Source of the DNA: CSSED10-109M sp964349455
Lineage (GTDB): Bacteria; Bacillota_I; Bacilli_A; RF39; UBA660
Length of the DNA stretch: 13,887 bases
Direction: 5' to 3'
NCBI GenBank assembly: GCA_964349455.1
Contig: CAYGGG010000021.1
Location: 1 to 13,887, forward strand
Shown here piece after piece: positions 1 to 7,156 of the stretch. Every line of letters begins with the position of its first letter. Position 1 is the stretch's first letter. Made by a program: the position numbers and the translations under genes. Below the pieces are notes generated by a model. The model searched no databases. It worked only from the letters and a program-made list of their open reading frames with translations, and was not told the origin of the DNA.

Positions 1-243
1 ATGTTAAATATTAATTATTATGTGAAAAAACAATTTTTAGTAATCAGCTTAGATGGAATGATGATTAAAAAAAACAAAAAAAAGTTTAGTGAAATTAATC
101 AGTTAATTATGGATTTAAAAATAAAAAATATTATATTTGATATAACATCATTAATAAAAATAGACATCATCGGTTTAAATACAATTTTGATTTGTTATGA
201 TCTTGTCAGTAAATATTCCGGAAAAGATGAATATATGATATAA
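1..243 (+). CDS. Short STAS-domain-like protein (SpoIIAA-like), C-terminally truncated, no phospho-serine
   Basis: The 80 residues resemble the first two thirds of a STAS domain (anti-sigma-factor antagonist, SpoIIAA/RsbV type): an N-terminal strand pair (residues 6-19), a helix (about 27-40), a strand NIIFDIT and then IDIIGLNTIL at about 54-63. The last segment lines up with the family's phosphorylation loop, usually D-S-S-G-L. Here it reads D-I-I-G-L, so the serine that the partner anti-sigma kinase phosphorylates is missing. SpoIIAA is about 117 residues; this protein stops where the last strand and helices should begin, and no continuation is seen in other frames before RNase J starts 26 bases later. 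The ATG is the first base of the window, so the ribosome binding site is invisible and the true start may lie upstream. No SpoIIAB-like kinase or sigma gene follows. It may be a degenerate remnant or a minimal non-phosphorylated STAS protein; its function is unknown. Confidence 0.5.
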   Translation: MLNINYYVKKQFLVISLDGMMIKKNKKKFSEINQLIMDLKIKNIIFDITSLIKIDIIGLNTILICYDLVSKYSGKDEYMI

Positions 244-244
244 T
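239..244 (+). promoter_or_regulatory. Extended -10 promoter for the RNase J gene
   Basis: TATAAT preceded by TGA (TGATATAAT, from 236) forms an extended -10 element 26 bases before the RNase J ATG. I see no good -35 at 17 bases. The element overlaps the TAA stop of the STAS-like gene, so RNase J is probably transcribed at least partly from inside that gene's end. The ribosome binding site is GCGAGG, ending about six bases before the ATG. Confidence 0.5.
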
Positions 245-269
245 TGTTTAGTAGAAAAGCGAGGAAAAA

Positions 270-1904
270 ATGAGTAAAATAAAAATATTTAGTTTAGGTG
301 GGCAGAATGAAAATGGCAAAAACATGTATGTTGTTGAAGTAGAACAAGACATATTTGTGTTTGATGCCGGACTTAAAATAGCAGATGATCGAATGTTAGG
401 TATTGATTATATTCTTCCAGATTATAGCTATATTAAAGAAAACATAAAAAGAGTAAAAGGAATCTTTATTACCCATGGTCATGATGAACATATGGGAGCG
501 GTTACTGATTTAGTTGAAGATATTCCTGAAGTAAAAATATATGCAACTGAGTTTACGGCTGATATAATAAAAAATGATTTAGATGAATTTAATATAAAAT
601 ATGATAATTTAATTGTAATTAAACCACATCAAAAGATTGATTTTGGTGAAAACAGTATTTTTCCAATTTCATTAACCCATTCGGTTCCTGATGCAGTTGG
701 ATATGTTCTAACGACTAAAGGGGGGGCAATTTTTTATACTGGTAATTATGTGTTTGATTCAACGATGTCAGGTCCTTATAAAACGGACATTGGTAAAATA
801 GCTTATATTGGTAAAAAAGGTATTTTGTGTTTAATGAGTGAATGCTTATATGCTGAGAAATCAGGGTGGACAGCACCACATCACCGATTGTCAAAAACGA
901 TTGCCACAACTTTAAATAAAACCAATAAAAGGATTATCTATAATGTTTTTCAAGCTGATTTATACCGCATTCAAGAATTATTTGATGAAGTAGTGGCAAC
1001 TGATCGAAATATTGTTATTTCAGGGCGAAATTTAGAATTAATTATCAAACAAGCAATTGAAAAAAAATATATTAGTTTTGATAAAAAAAGAATTAAAGAA
1101 ATTAAAGATGCGAATGAAGAAAATATTGTTTTGTTAATTTCAGATGATAAAGAAAAACCATTTTCGAATATAAGTCGGATTGTTCGTGGCTTTGATAAAT
1201 TTGTTAAAATGAGAGAAACCGATACTGTTTTATTTGCAACACCAATTTACGAGGGCTTTGAAAAGAGTGCTAGTAAAATTTTTGATGAAATAGCTAGAGT
1301 TGGGGCTGATTTAGTAATTGCTTCTGACTGTAGAGAACATAATGCTTCAAGTGAGGACCTAATGTTAATGCTAAATTTAACAAGCCCAAAATACTTTATG
1401 CCCGTTATTGGCGAATTTAGGGAGATGGTAACTGCCAAAGAAGTAGCCAAAAAAGTTGGTCTTACTGAAGATAGAGTTATTATTAAATTAAATGGTCAAG
1501 TCGCTGAATTTGTTGATGGTAATTTAGTAGCAAGTGATGAAAAAATAAAAATTGATGATATTTTAATTGATGGCAAAAAAACAGGTGATATTGGTGAAAT
1601 AGTTATTAAAGATCGTGAATTTCTCGGCGAAAATGGAACGGTAATTGTTACTTTCACAGTTGATAAAAGCAGTAAAGCAATTATTGTTGAACCTAAAATT
1701 ACTAGCAAAGGTTTTGTTTTTGAAAAAGATGAATATATTAAAGAAGCTGAGGCAATTGCAAAAAAAGCCGTTGATGAAATTCGCAAGCCCTTTTTTCTTG
1801 ATTTTAATAAAGTAAAAACGGAAATAAGATTAAAATTAGCAAAATACTTATTTAAAATTACTGATTCAAAGCCAATGATATTAGTAATTATTCAAGAAAT
1901 TTAA
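270..1904 (+). CDS. RNase J family protein (metallo-beta-lactamase/beta-CASP), probably an RNase J2-like subunit with degenerate active site
   Basis: RNase J enzymes are cytoplasmic 5'-3' exo/endoribonucleases of mRNA decay and rRNA maturation. The 544 residues show the family layout: metallo-beta-lactamase core with THGHDEHMGA at 68-77, LTHSVPD at 135-141, TGNYVFD at 157-163, a beta-CASP insert (about 210-350), the return motif REHNASSEDLMLMLNL (355-370) with PVIGEFRE (378-385), and a C-terminal domain from about 450. The length is near normal (about 550). Against the usual active motifs (HGHEDH, TGDFKFD, LSDST, PVHGEYR) several positions are changed: Asp to Glu73, Asp to Asn159, Asp to Glu191, and the motif C His to Ile380. 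His69, His71, His74 and His137 remain. Loss of metal-bridging Asp and motif C His suggests weak or no catalysis, as in RNase J2 subunits that pair with an active J1. Whether an active copy exists elsewhere cannot be seen. The family is certain; the J2 role is inferred. Confidence 0.88.
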   Translation: MSKIKIFSLGGQNENGKNMYVVEVEQDIFVFDAGLKIADDRMLGIDYILPDYSYIKENIKRVKGIFITHGHDEHMGAVTDLVEDIPEVKIYATEFTADIIKNDLDEFNIKYDNLIVIKPHQKIDFGENSIFPISLTHSVPDAVGYVLTTKGGAIFYTGNYVFDSTMSGPYKTDIGKIAYIGKKGILCLMSECLYAEKSGWTAPHHRLSKTIATTLNKTNKRIIYNVFQADLYRIQELFDEVVATDRNIVISGRNLELIIKQAIEKKYISFDKKRIKEIKDANEENIVLLISDDKEKPFSNISRIVRGFDKFVKMRETDTVLFATPIYEGFEKSASKIFDEIARVGADLVIASDCREHNASSEDLMLMLNLTSPKYFMPVIGEFREMVTAKEVAKKVGLTEDRVIIKLNGQVAEFVDGNLVASDEKIKIDDILIDGKKTGDIGEIVIKDREFLGENGTVIVTFTVDKSSKAIIVEPKITSKGFVFEKDEYIKEAEAIAKKAVDEIRKPFFLDFNKVKTEIRLKLAKYLFKITDSKPMILVIIQEI

Positions 1905-1925
1905 AAAGGATTAGTCCTTTTTTTT
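1903..1925 (+). terminator. Intrinsic terminator after the RNase J gene
   Basis: An 8-bp stem (AAAAAGGA 1903-1910 with TCCTTTTT 1915-1922) closes a TTAG loop and runs into an unbroken T tract to 1925. The left arm begins inside the RNase J stop codon, so the hairpin is packed directly on the gene end. Confidence 0.7.
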
Positions 1926-1973
1926 AATTTGCTTTTACAAAATGATTATGTTATTATTTTTGGTGGTGATAAG

Positions 1974-3359
1974 ATGAAAAAACCAAATATGATTCAAGCA
2001 AGAATTAGAACAAACCAAATCGTGCCAATCGTTGAGTACCGAAATTGTTTTGAAAAAATTGGGTTAAATAAAAAATATTTTATTAAAACATACGGTTGCC
2101 AAATGAATGAGCATGATACTGAAAATATTAAAGCAATTTTAGAAGAAATAGGATTTAATGAAACTAATAATATTGAACAAGCGGATTTAATTTTGTTAAA
2201 TACTTGTTCAATTAGAGAAAATGCTCACAATAAAGTGTTTGGGATGTTGGGAAGATTAAAAAAAATAAAAGAAAAAAACAATGTTTTAGTTGGTTTATGT
2301 GGTTGTATGGCTCAAGAAGAGATGGTAGTCGAAAAAATAATTGCCAAATATAAATGGCTTGATTTTGTTTTTGGAACTCATAACATTGTTGACTTGCCCA
2401 AACTGATTAAAGAAAAAGAAATGTCGGTTTATAGTAAAGAAGGCGAGGTATATGAAAATATACCAATTAAAAGAGAATTCAAACATAAAGCCTGGGTTAA
2501 TGTTATGTATGGTTGTGATAAGTTTTGCACATATTGTATTGTTCCTTATACAAGAGGAAAACAAAGAAGTCGAAAAAAAGAATATATTATAAATGAGGTA
2601 AAAGAGTTAGTTAAAGATAATTGTCAAGAAATTACTTTGCTAGGACAAAATGTTAATGCATATGGTAAGGATTTAAAGGACAATTATTATTTAGCTGATT
2701 TATTAAAAGATTTAGCTAAATTAAAAATCGCAAGAATTCGGTTTATTACTAGTCATCCTTGGGACTTTTCTGATGAGATGATTGAAGTAATTAAAAATAA
2801 TCCCAACATCATGCCCCATATCCATTTACCAATTCAGTCAGGATCAGATAAAATTTTAAAAAGAATGGGACGAAGATATAATGTTAAAACATATTTTGAT
2901 TTATTTAAAAAACTAAAAAAAGAAATAAATGATATTGCTATTACAACTGACATTATTGTTGGATTCCCCAATGAAACAGAAGATGATTTTCAAAAAACTT
3001 TAGATATAGTAAATAAGTGTCAATTTGACTATGCCTTTACATTTGTCTTTTCAAAGCGAAATGGCACGCCAGCAGCTGATTTTGAAGACAAAATTAGTTT
3101 AGAAGAAAAAAAAGAAAGATTAAAAAAATTAAACCAACTGGTTAATCATTATACTTTGAAATCAAATCAAAAAGAAAAGAATAAAATAGTTAATGTTTTA
3201 GTCGATGGCTTTTCTGAAAAAAACAAAACGATGTTAACTGGGTATACCGAGCGAATGAAGAGAATTAATTTTAAAGGAGATCAATCATTAATTGGAAAAA
3301 TTATTAAAGTTAAAGTAACAAAAATAAAAACATGGAGTTTAGAAGGTGACGCGTGTTAA
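1974..3359 (+). CDS. miaB: tRNA-2-methylthio-N6-dimethylallyladenosine synthase (methylthiotransferase)
   Basis: MiaB adds the 2-methylthio group to N6-isopentenyl-A37 of tRNAs reading UNN codons, using S-adenosylmethionine and two [4Fe-4S] clusters. I start at ATG 1974 (461 residues) because GGTGGTGAT precedes it at proper spacing; a longer reading from TTG 1929 has no such site. The N-terminal MTTase domain carries the auxiliary-cluster cysteines C42 (YGCQMNEHDT), C78 (NTCSIRE) and C111 (CGCMAQ). The radical SAM core has C181-x3-C185-x2-C188 within YGCDKFCTYCIVPYTRG, followed by LLGQNVNAYG (222-231) and LPIQSGSDKIL (285-295), both hallmarks of MiaB over MtaB or RimO. A TRAM-like RNA-binding domain fills about 400-461. 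It lies between the RNase J terminator and the rpsP promoter, so it seems to be a single-gene unit. It depends on Fe-S assembly, for which sufC lies at the window end. No oddities are seen. Confidence 0.96.
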   Translation: MKKPNMIQARIRTNQIVPIVEYRNCFEKIGLNKKYFIKTYGCQMNEHDTENIKAILEEIGFNETNNIEQADLILLNTCSIRENAHNKVFGMLGRLKKIKEKNNVLVGLCGCMAQEEMVVEKIIAKYKWLDFVFGTHNIVDLPKLIKEKEMSVYSKEGEVYENIPIKREFKHKAWVNVMYGCDKFCTYCIVPYTRGKQRSRKKEYIINEVKELVKDNCQEITLLGQNVNAYGKDLKDNYYLADLLKDLAKLKIARIRFITSHPWDFSDEMIEVIKNNPNIMPHIHLPIQSGSDKILKRMGRRYNVKTYFDLFKKLKKEINDIAITTDIIVGFPNETEDDFQKTLDIVNKCQFDYAFTFVFSKRNGTPAADFEDKISLEEKKERLKKLNQLVNHYTLKSNQKEKNKIVNVLVDGFSEKNKTMLTGYTERMKRINFKGDQSLIGKIIKVKVTKIKTWSLEGDAC

Positions 3360-3369
3360 CCAAAAAGGG

Positions 3370-3398
3370 TTGACAAAGGATTTTTGTTATGATAATAT
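3370..3398 (+). promoter_or_regulatory. Promoter of rpsP-khpA
   Basis: A consensus TTGACA at 3370-3375 is followed after 17 bases by TAATAT (3393-3398), inside TATGATAATAT. A near-perfect dyad, GTTAACC (3355-3361) and GGTTGAC (3368-3374), covers the -35. The rpsP ribosome binding site GGAGGA (3409-3414) follows at ideal spacing before ATG 3420. The same spacing, TTGACA-N15-GATAATAT, is found upstream of the gene at 12187. Confidence 0.75.
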
Positions 3399-3419
3399 TT
3401 TAATGAATGGAGGAACAAA

Positions 3420-3695
3420 ATGGCTGTTAAATTAAGATTAAAAAGAATGGGAACAAAAGGGAAACCTTATTATCGAATCGTTGCTGCGGATTCAAGAAGT
3501 CCAAGAGATGGAAGATTTATCGAAAATGTCGGAACTTATAATCCATTAACTAACCCAGCTGAAATCAAAGTAGATGAAGAACTAGCACTTTCTTGGTTAA
3601 AGAAAGGTGCCCAACCAACTGATACAGTTCGTAGTTTATTTAGTAAGATGGGCCTTATGAAAAAATTTCATGAATCAAAAAAGGTTGTGAAATAA
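3420..3695 (+). CDS. rpsP: 30S ribosomal protein S16
   Basis: This 91-residue basic protein is a full-length S16, which binds 16S rRNA in the body of the 30S subunit and helps its assembly. The N-terminal block VKLRLKRMGTKGKPYYRIV, then ADSRSPRDGRFIENVGTYNP (about 23-42) and the ALSWLKKGAQPTDTVRSL stretch (about 56-73) are diagnostic. It begins at ATG 3420 behind GGAGGA and ends directly against the khpA start codon (TAA then ATG, no spacer), so the two are co-transcribed and probably translationally coupled. A strong TTGACA promoter fits a highly expressed ribosomal gene. The usual companions rimM, trmD and rplS do not follow in this window. Confidence 0.98.
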   Translation: MAVKLRLKRMGTKGKPYYRIVAADSRSPRDGRFIENVGTYNPLTNPAEIKVDEELALSWLKKGAQPTDTVRSLFSKMGLMKKFHESKKVVK

Positions 3696-3938
3696 ATGGA
3701 TATATTAAAATTAACTGAATTTTTGGTAAAACAAATTGTGAAAGATCCTGATACAGTATCAACAAAACAACTTGATGTTGAGGAAGAAATAATTATTGAA
3801 GTATTAGTTGATAATAGTGATATGGGTCAAGTAATTGGTAAAGCAGGAAGTACGGCAAATGCAATTCGGACAATTGTTCAAGCAGCGGCTTATAAAACTG
3901 ATCGCAAAAGAGTAAAAATAAATATTGATTCAATTTAA
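3696..3938 (+). CDS. khpA: KH-domain RNA-binding protein KhpA (YlqC)
   Basis: This 80-residue protein is a single KH domain of the KhpA/YlqC/YloC type. The RNA-binding GxxG loop is IGKAG at 47-51, following the strand IIIEVLVDNSDMGQV, with a helix STANAIRTIVQAAAY (52-66) and a last strand RVKINIDS. In Firmicutes KhpA forms a heterodimer with KhpB (Jag/EloR), binds many RNAs and affects cell elongation and division; KhpB is not in the window. The length and position directly after rpsP match the conserved rpsP-ylqC pair. Its ATG abuts the rpsP stop, with an AAGG-type site inside the rpsP 3' end. The khpA end forms the left arm of a terminator, so the operon appears to stop here. Confidence 0.95.
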   Translation: MDILKLTEFLVKQIVKDPDTVSTKQLDVEEEIIIEVLVDNSDMGQVIGKAGSTANAIRTIVQAAAYKTDRKRVKINIDSI

Positions 3939-3952
3939 TCAATATTTTTTTT
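3920..3952 (+). terminator. Intrinsic terminator of rpsP-khpA
   Basis: An 11-bp A/T-rich stem (3920-3930 with 3937-3947) encloses a six-base loop CAATTT and continues in a T run to 3952. The left arm and loop lie in the last codons of khpA, so the signal is encoded within the gene end. Confidence 0.7.
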
Positions 3953-3965
3953 AAAAGAAAAAATA

Positions 3966-3994
3966 TTGTTATAAAAAAAATAATATGATATAAT
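3966..3994 (+). promoter_or_regulatory. Promoter of the giant prepilin-like gene
   Basis: TTGTTA (3966-3971) and a perfect TATAAT (3989-3994) are separated by 17 bases. TG occurs two bases before the hexamer (TGATATAAT). The ribosome binding site AGAGGAGG (4007-4014) is one of the strongest in the window and precedes ATG 4019. The pilin gene therefore has its own transcription, separate from rpsP-khpA. Confidence 0.75.
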
Positions 3995-4018
3995 TATTAA
4001 AGAATAAGAGGAGGAAAT

Positions 4019-6988
4019 ATGAGAAAAGGATTTACGTTAATTGAACTTCTGGCAGTAATCGTAATTTTAGCAATTATTTTATTAATTGTAATGCCAATCG
4101 TTTTAAATGTTATTTCAAATGCAAGGAAAGGAGCATTTGAAGCAACGGCAAGAGGGCTTGTTAAAACAGTTGAAAATCAATATATGGAAGGTCATATAAA
4201 GGGAAATCCATTAGCAATGGACTATGTTTTTGCTAATTGGAATCAAGAAGAGGGAGAGCCATTGGTTTTTAGTGGAAGGGGTCCAAAAGATGGGACACTT
4301 CGGGTATATGATGATGGTGATATTGAAATAGCAATTAATGATAATAATTGGTGTGTTACCAAAGATCGTAATGAAAAAGATATTAATCCAGCGGTTCCAT
4401 ATGATGGTGAGTGTAATTTACCAAGTGAAATTGGTGGTGGTAATGGTAATGGAGGTGGAGATGATGATGAAGAAGATGATTATGGAATAATAACATATCC
4501 ACCGGAAGTAATAGATTGTCTTATTAATGGAAATTGTGATGGTGTAACAATTCCTAGTATCTATATTGGAACTGAAGGGACTTGGATACCAGTTGCAAAT
4601 GGAATTGAGTTAAATCAAACACGTGTTGTTGAAATAAATTGGTTTGGATTAAATACGGAATGGTATGGCGAATATGAAGGGGGATTAGTTTCAAAAAGGT
4701 ACATTCAAGTTGCTGATATTTCTTTGAGTGGTTTTCCTAATTGGGACTGTCTAGATGATGCCGAAACTCTATATTATGATGGTGGAGGATATACGATTAG
4801 TAATCTTACGAGAAGTACCAAACCAGCTTATAGTTTTGGTTTATTTGGGTACGTTTATGATTCATCGGTTTTAAGAAATATAATTCTTGACTCGCCAGAA
4901 TTTACAAATACAAATGAATATGGTGGTTCGTTGGTCAGTTATTTATACGATGGTTCACTTGTCGAGAATTGTTTAATAAAAAATCCAGTTATTATAGATA
5001 ATGGAGGAGTTTTTGATTCAGGTTTTGGTGGAGCGTTTGGGTATGTTGGTTATAATTCAACCGTTAACAATTGTCATGTTGTTAATCCACAAATTAGTTT
5101 AACTAATTGTTCACGTTGTCGGCAGGTCGGTGGCTTAATTGGTTGGGTTGATGATGGATCAATTGTAACTAACAGTTCAGCAAAAACAGTAAATATTATT
5201 GTTGAAGATATTGAAGTTGGTGGCTTAATTGGCGGTGTGGGGGATGGAACTTTTGAAAATAATTATTCATCTGGTAGTGTGACAGGGAAATCTCAAGTTG
5301 GCGGCTTAATTGGTAATGCGAATGATTGGGGCGGACCATTTATTTTAAAAAATAGTTATTCGCGAGCTAATGTAACGGCAATGGAATATCGAATTGGTGG
5401 TTTAATTGGTGCTGGATGGCTTTATAATTTAGGATCAACGGTAGTTAATGCATATGCCACTGGCGAAGTAAAAATTGGTGTTGAACCAGGTGAGTATGGT
5501 AATCTTTGGTGGCCTGAATATGTCCATGGTTTTGCTGGGGAACTAAATTTCTGGCCAAGTGGTTACAATTATACCAATCGAAGTATGAACGGAATTTATT
5601 ATGACAAAGAAACAACAACTCAAGATGGAAAAATTGTCAACCATGAAAAGTTTTCTGGCCGGTTTAATTGGGTTGATACTGTAGCTAGTGATACTTTTGA
5701 CAATTTCCCGGCAAAGTCAAGTATGGAAATTTTTACTGATAGAACACTTCCAACATGGCAAATGTTATCGGATTTGCGAAGAATTGAATTTGCAACTGGG
5801 ACTCATTGTTACTGGGGGGAGAATTTAGGGGTTGGAACAGGGGGTTATGCAGCTTATACGGTTGCACACCCGCGTATTGTTGCAAATGGATCGCGAAGTA
5901 GGATTAATATATATCGTAATGGGGTGAAAGCATCGACTAGTGTTTATAATATTCCTGTTGGTGGTGATGTAACTGGTACGATAAATATAACTGCTACATC
6001 AGGACATGTGATAACGGCAGATTATTGTACGACAAATATTCCAATATATTTCACGTTTGATTTGGATCCAGAGTGGCATGGTTATCCTAAAGAAACTAGC
6101 GAAATGAAACAACAGAGTACTTATGTTGATTGGAATTTTGACGATGTTTGGGCGATTGAACCATGTTTAAATGACGGTTATCCATATTTGAAATGGCAAA
6201 ATTTAAGTTCTTCAAATATTAATTTTTGTATTAAAGGTAGTAATTCGCCAGTTAAAGAAGGCGAAACACTGACCGTACAAGCCTATGTTTACAATCATAC
6301 TGGAAGTAGTGTCTCAAAAAACGTTAGTTTATTAATTGGTGGAAGTCAAAAAGATAGTAAATCAGTAAGTATTCCAGCTAACTCCGGACTTTTAGTTGAT
6401 CTTGATTGGGCGACATCAGCAGGTGATGCTGGCACAAAAACAGCCATTGTTAATGTTGATGGTTCGACAAAATCAATAAGTGTTAAAGTTGATGCCCAAT
6501 ATGACTGTCCAGCTTTATCAAAAAATATTGGTGATGCCCATGATGGCGGTTTAATTGCATACTGTAGTGGTACAAGTGGATTATTGTCAACAACAGCGGA
6601 TAATGCTAGTTCAGAACCTTGGGGTGTATTTAATGAAGATAATTTAGGAAATACTTTAGAGTCATATGGTAGTGGTTATGCGAATACCCAAATAATTGTT
6701 AATGAATGGCCATCAATAACGACAGCAGCTGATATTTGTTGGAATTTAAGTAGTGGCGGCCATAGTGATTGGTTCTTACCAAGTAAAAATGAATTAGCTC
6801 ATTTTTATAATAATTATGTAGCACTTGGTGGGTTTGAGATTTCAAATAATCCATATTATTGGAGTTCTAGTGAATATGATCATCCAGATTACTCTAGTGG
6901 TTGGTTACACAGTTTTAGTACGGGTATACAGTACTATGCAAATAAAGGTCATGAATATCGTGTTCGCTGTGCTCGTTATTTTGAATAA
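4019..6988 (+). CDS. Giant type IV prepilin-like surface adhesin with GLUG repeats, CARDB-like and DUF1566/Lcl_C-like domains
   Basis: The N-terminus MRKGFTLIELLAVIVI is a class III (prepilin) signal: cleavage is expected between Gly4 and Phe5, Glu9 is the conserved +5 Glu, and residues 5-33 form the hydrophobic helix. A pilin-like stalk runs to about 135, then an acidic Gly/Asp/Glu linker (138-155). The ectodomain shows four GGLIG-type GLUG repeats (371-464), a GLUG-module closing motif (MKQQSTYVDWNFDDVWAI, 696-713, then GYPYLKW), a CARDB/Ig-like beta domain (about 736-827), and a C-terminal domain (about 830-989) with WFLPSKNEL, YYWSSSEY and RVRCARY, typical of DUF1566/Lcl_C lectin-like domains. 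By my count it has 17 cysteines, suggesting disulfides outside the cell. Ordinary pilins are about 150 residues, so at 989 this is probably a pilus-tip or minor-pilin adhesin. No prepilin peptidase, pilus ATPase or other pilin gene is in the window. Ligand unknown. The bases look less A-rich than in neighbours, partly because of Gly content. Confidence 0.87.
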   Translation: MRKGFTLIELLAVIVILAIILLIVMPIVLNVISNARKGAFEATARGLVKTVENQYMEGHIKGNPLAMDYVFANWNQEEGEPLVFSGRGPKDGTLRVYDDGDIEIAINDNNWCVTKDRNEKDINPAVPYDGECNLPSEIGGGNGNGGGDDDEEDDYGIITYPPEVIDCLINGNCDGVTIPSIYIGTEGTWIPVANGIELNQTRVVEINWFGLNTEWYGEYEGGLVSKRYIQVADISLSGFPNWDCLDDAETLYYDGGGYTISNLTRSTKPAYSFGLFGYVYDSSVLRNIILDSPEFTNTNEYGGSLVSYLYDGSLVENCLIKNPVIIDNGGVFDSGFGGAFGYVGYNSTVNNCHVVNPQISLTNCSRCRQVGGLIGWVDDGSIVTNSSAKTVNIIVEDIEVGGLIGGVGDGTFENNYSSGSVTGKSQVGGLIGNANDWGGPFILKNSYSRANVTAMEYRIGGLIGAGWLYNLGSTVVNAYATGEVKIGVEPGEYGNLWWPEYVHGFAGELNFWPSGYNYTNRSMNGIYYDKETTTQDGKIVNHEKFSGRFNWVDTVASDTFDNFPAKSSMEIFTDRTLPTWQMLSDLRRIEFATGTHCYWGENLGVGTGGYAAYTVAHPRIVANGSRSRINIYRNGVKASTSVYNIPVGGDVTGTINITATSGHVITADYCTTNIPIYFTFDLDPEWHGYPKETSEMKQQSTYVDWNFDDVWAIEPCLNDGYPYLKWQNLSSSNINFCIKGSNSPVKEGETLTVQAYVYNHTGSSVSKNVSLLIGGSQKDSKSVSIPANSGLLVDLDWATSAGDAGTKTAIVNVDGSTKSISVKVDAQYDCPALSKNIGDAHDGGLIAYCSGTSGLLSTTADNASSEPWGVFNEDNLGNTLESYGSGYANTQIIVNEWPSITTAADICWNLSSGGHSDWFLPSKNELAHFYNNYVALGGFEISNNPYYWSSSEYDHPDYSSGWLHSFSTGIQYYANKGHEYRVRCARYFE
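5129..5410 (+). repeat. Four GLUG-type repeats inside the adhesin gene
   Basis: The peptide GGLIG recurs at residues 371, 401, 428 and 460, spaced 30, 27 and 32 residues, each followed by a variable stretch with N-x-Y/S and a short strand (NSSAKT, NNYSSGSVTG, NSYSRANVT, NAYATGEV). At DNA level the core GGYGGYTTAATTGG is nearly identical each time. These match the GLUG motif of M26-type surface proteins and should form a beta-solenoid. Two weaker earlier copies (SFGLFGYVYDSSVLRN and GGAFGYVGYNSTVNN) extend the solenoid toward the N-terminus. Confidence 0.75.
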
Positions 6989-7062
6989 ATTATAAAAATA
7001 ACAAATTTTATTAATGAAGTGAATTATGTTTTGGATATTTTATTAGAAAAATCTTTTATTGT

Positions 7063-7097
7063 AAAATAACATCTCAAGGAAGGAGATGTTATTTTTT
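7063..7097 (+). terminator. Strong intrinsic terminator after the adhesin gene
   Basis: A perfect 13-bp stem (7063-7075 with 7083-7095) has a seven-base loop AAGGAAG and is followed by a T run (7092-7097). It is the strongest terminator in the window and isolates the adhesin gene from yqeG. Confidence 0.88.
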
Positions 7098-7156
7098 ATC
7101 ACAAAAATAAAAAAACCAAAAAGAGTTTGAACGATTGTCAATAGTAAGGTTTTTTC

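Noticed and set aside
1929..1973. TTG start 15 codons upstream for miaB
   Set aside because: No ribosome binding site before TTG 1929 and it overlaps the terminator tail; ATG 1974 has GGTGGTGAT at proper spacing.
2295..2564. Minus-strand open frames inside miaB, RNase J, gpmA and other genes
   Set aside because: They lie opposite well-supported conserved genes, lack ribosome binding sites and have no recognisable domains.
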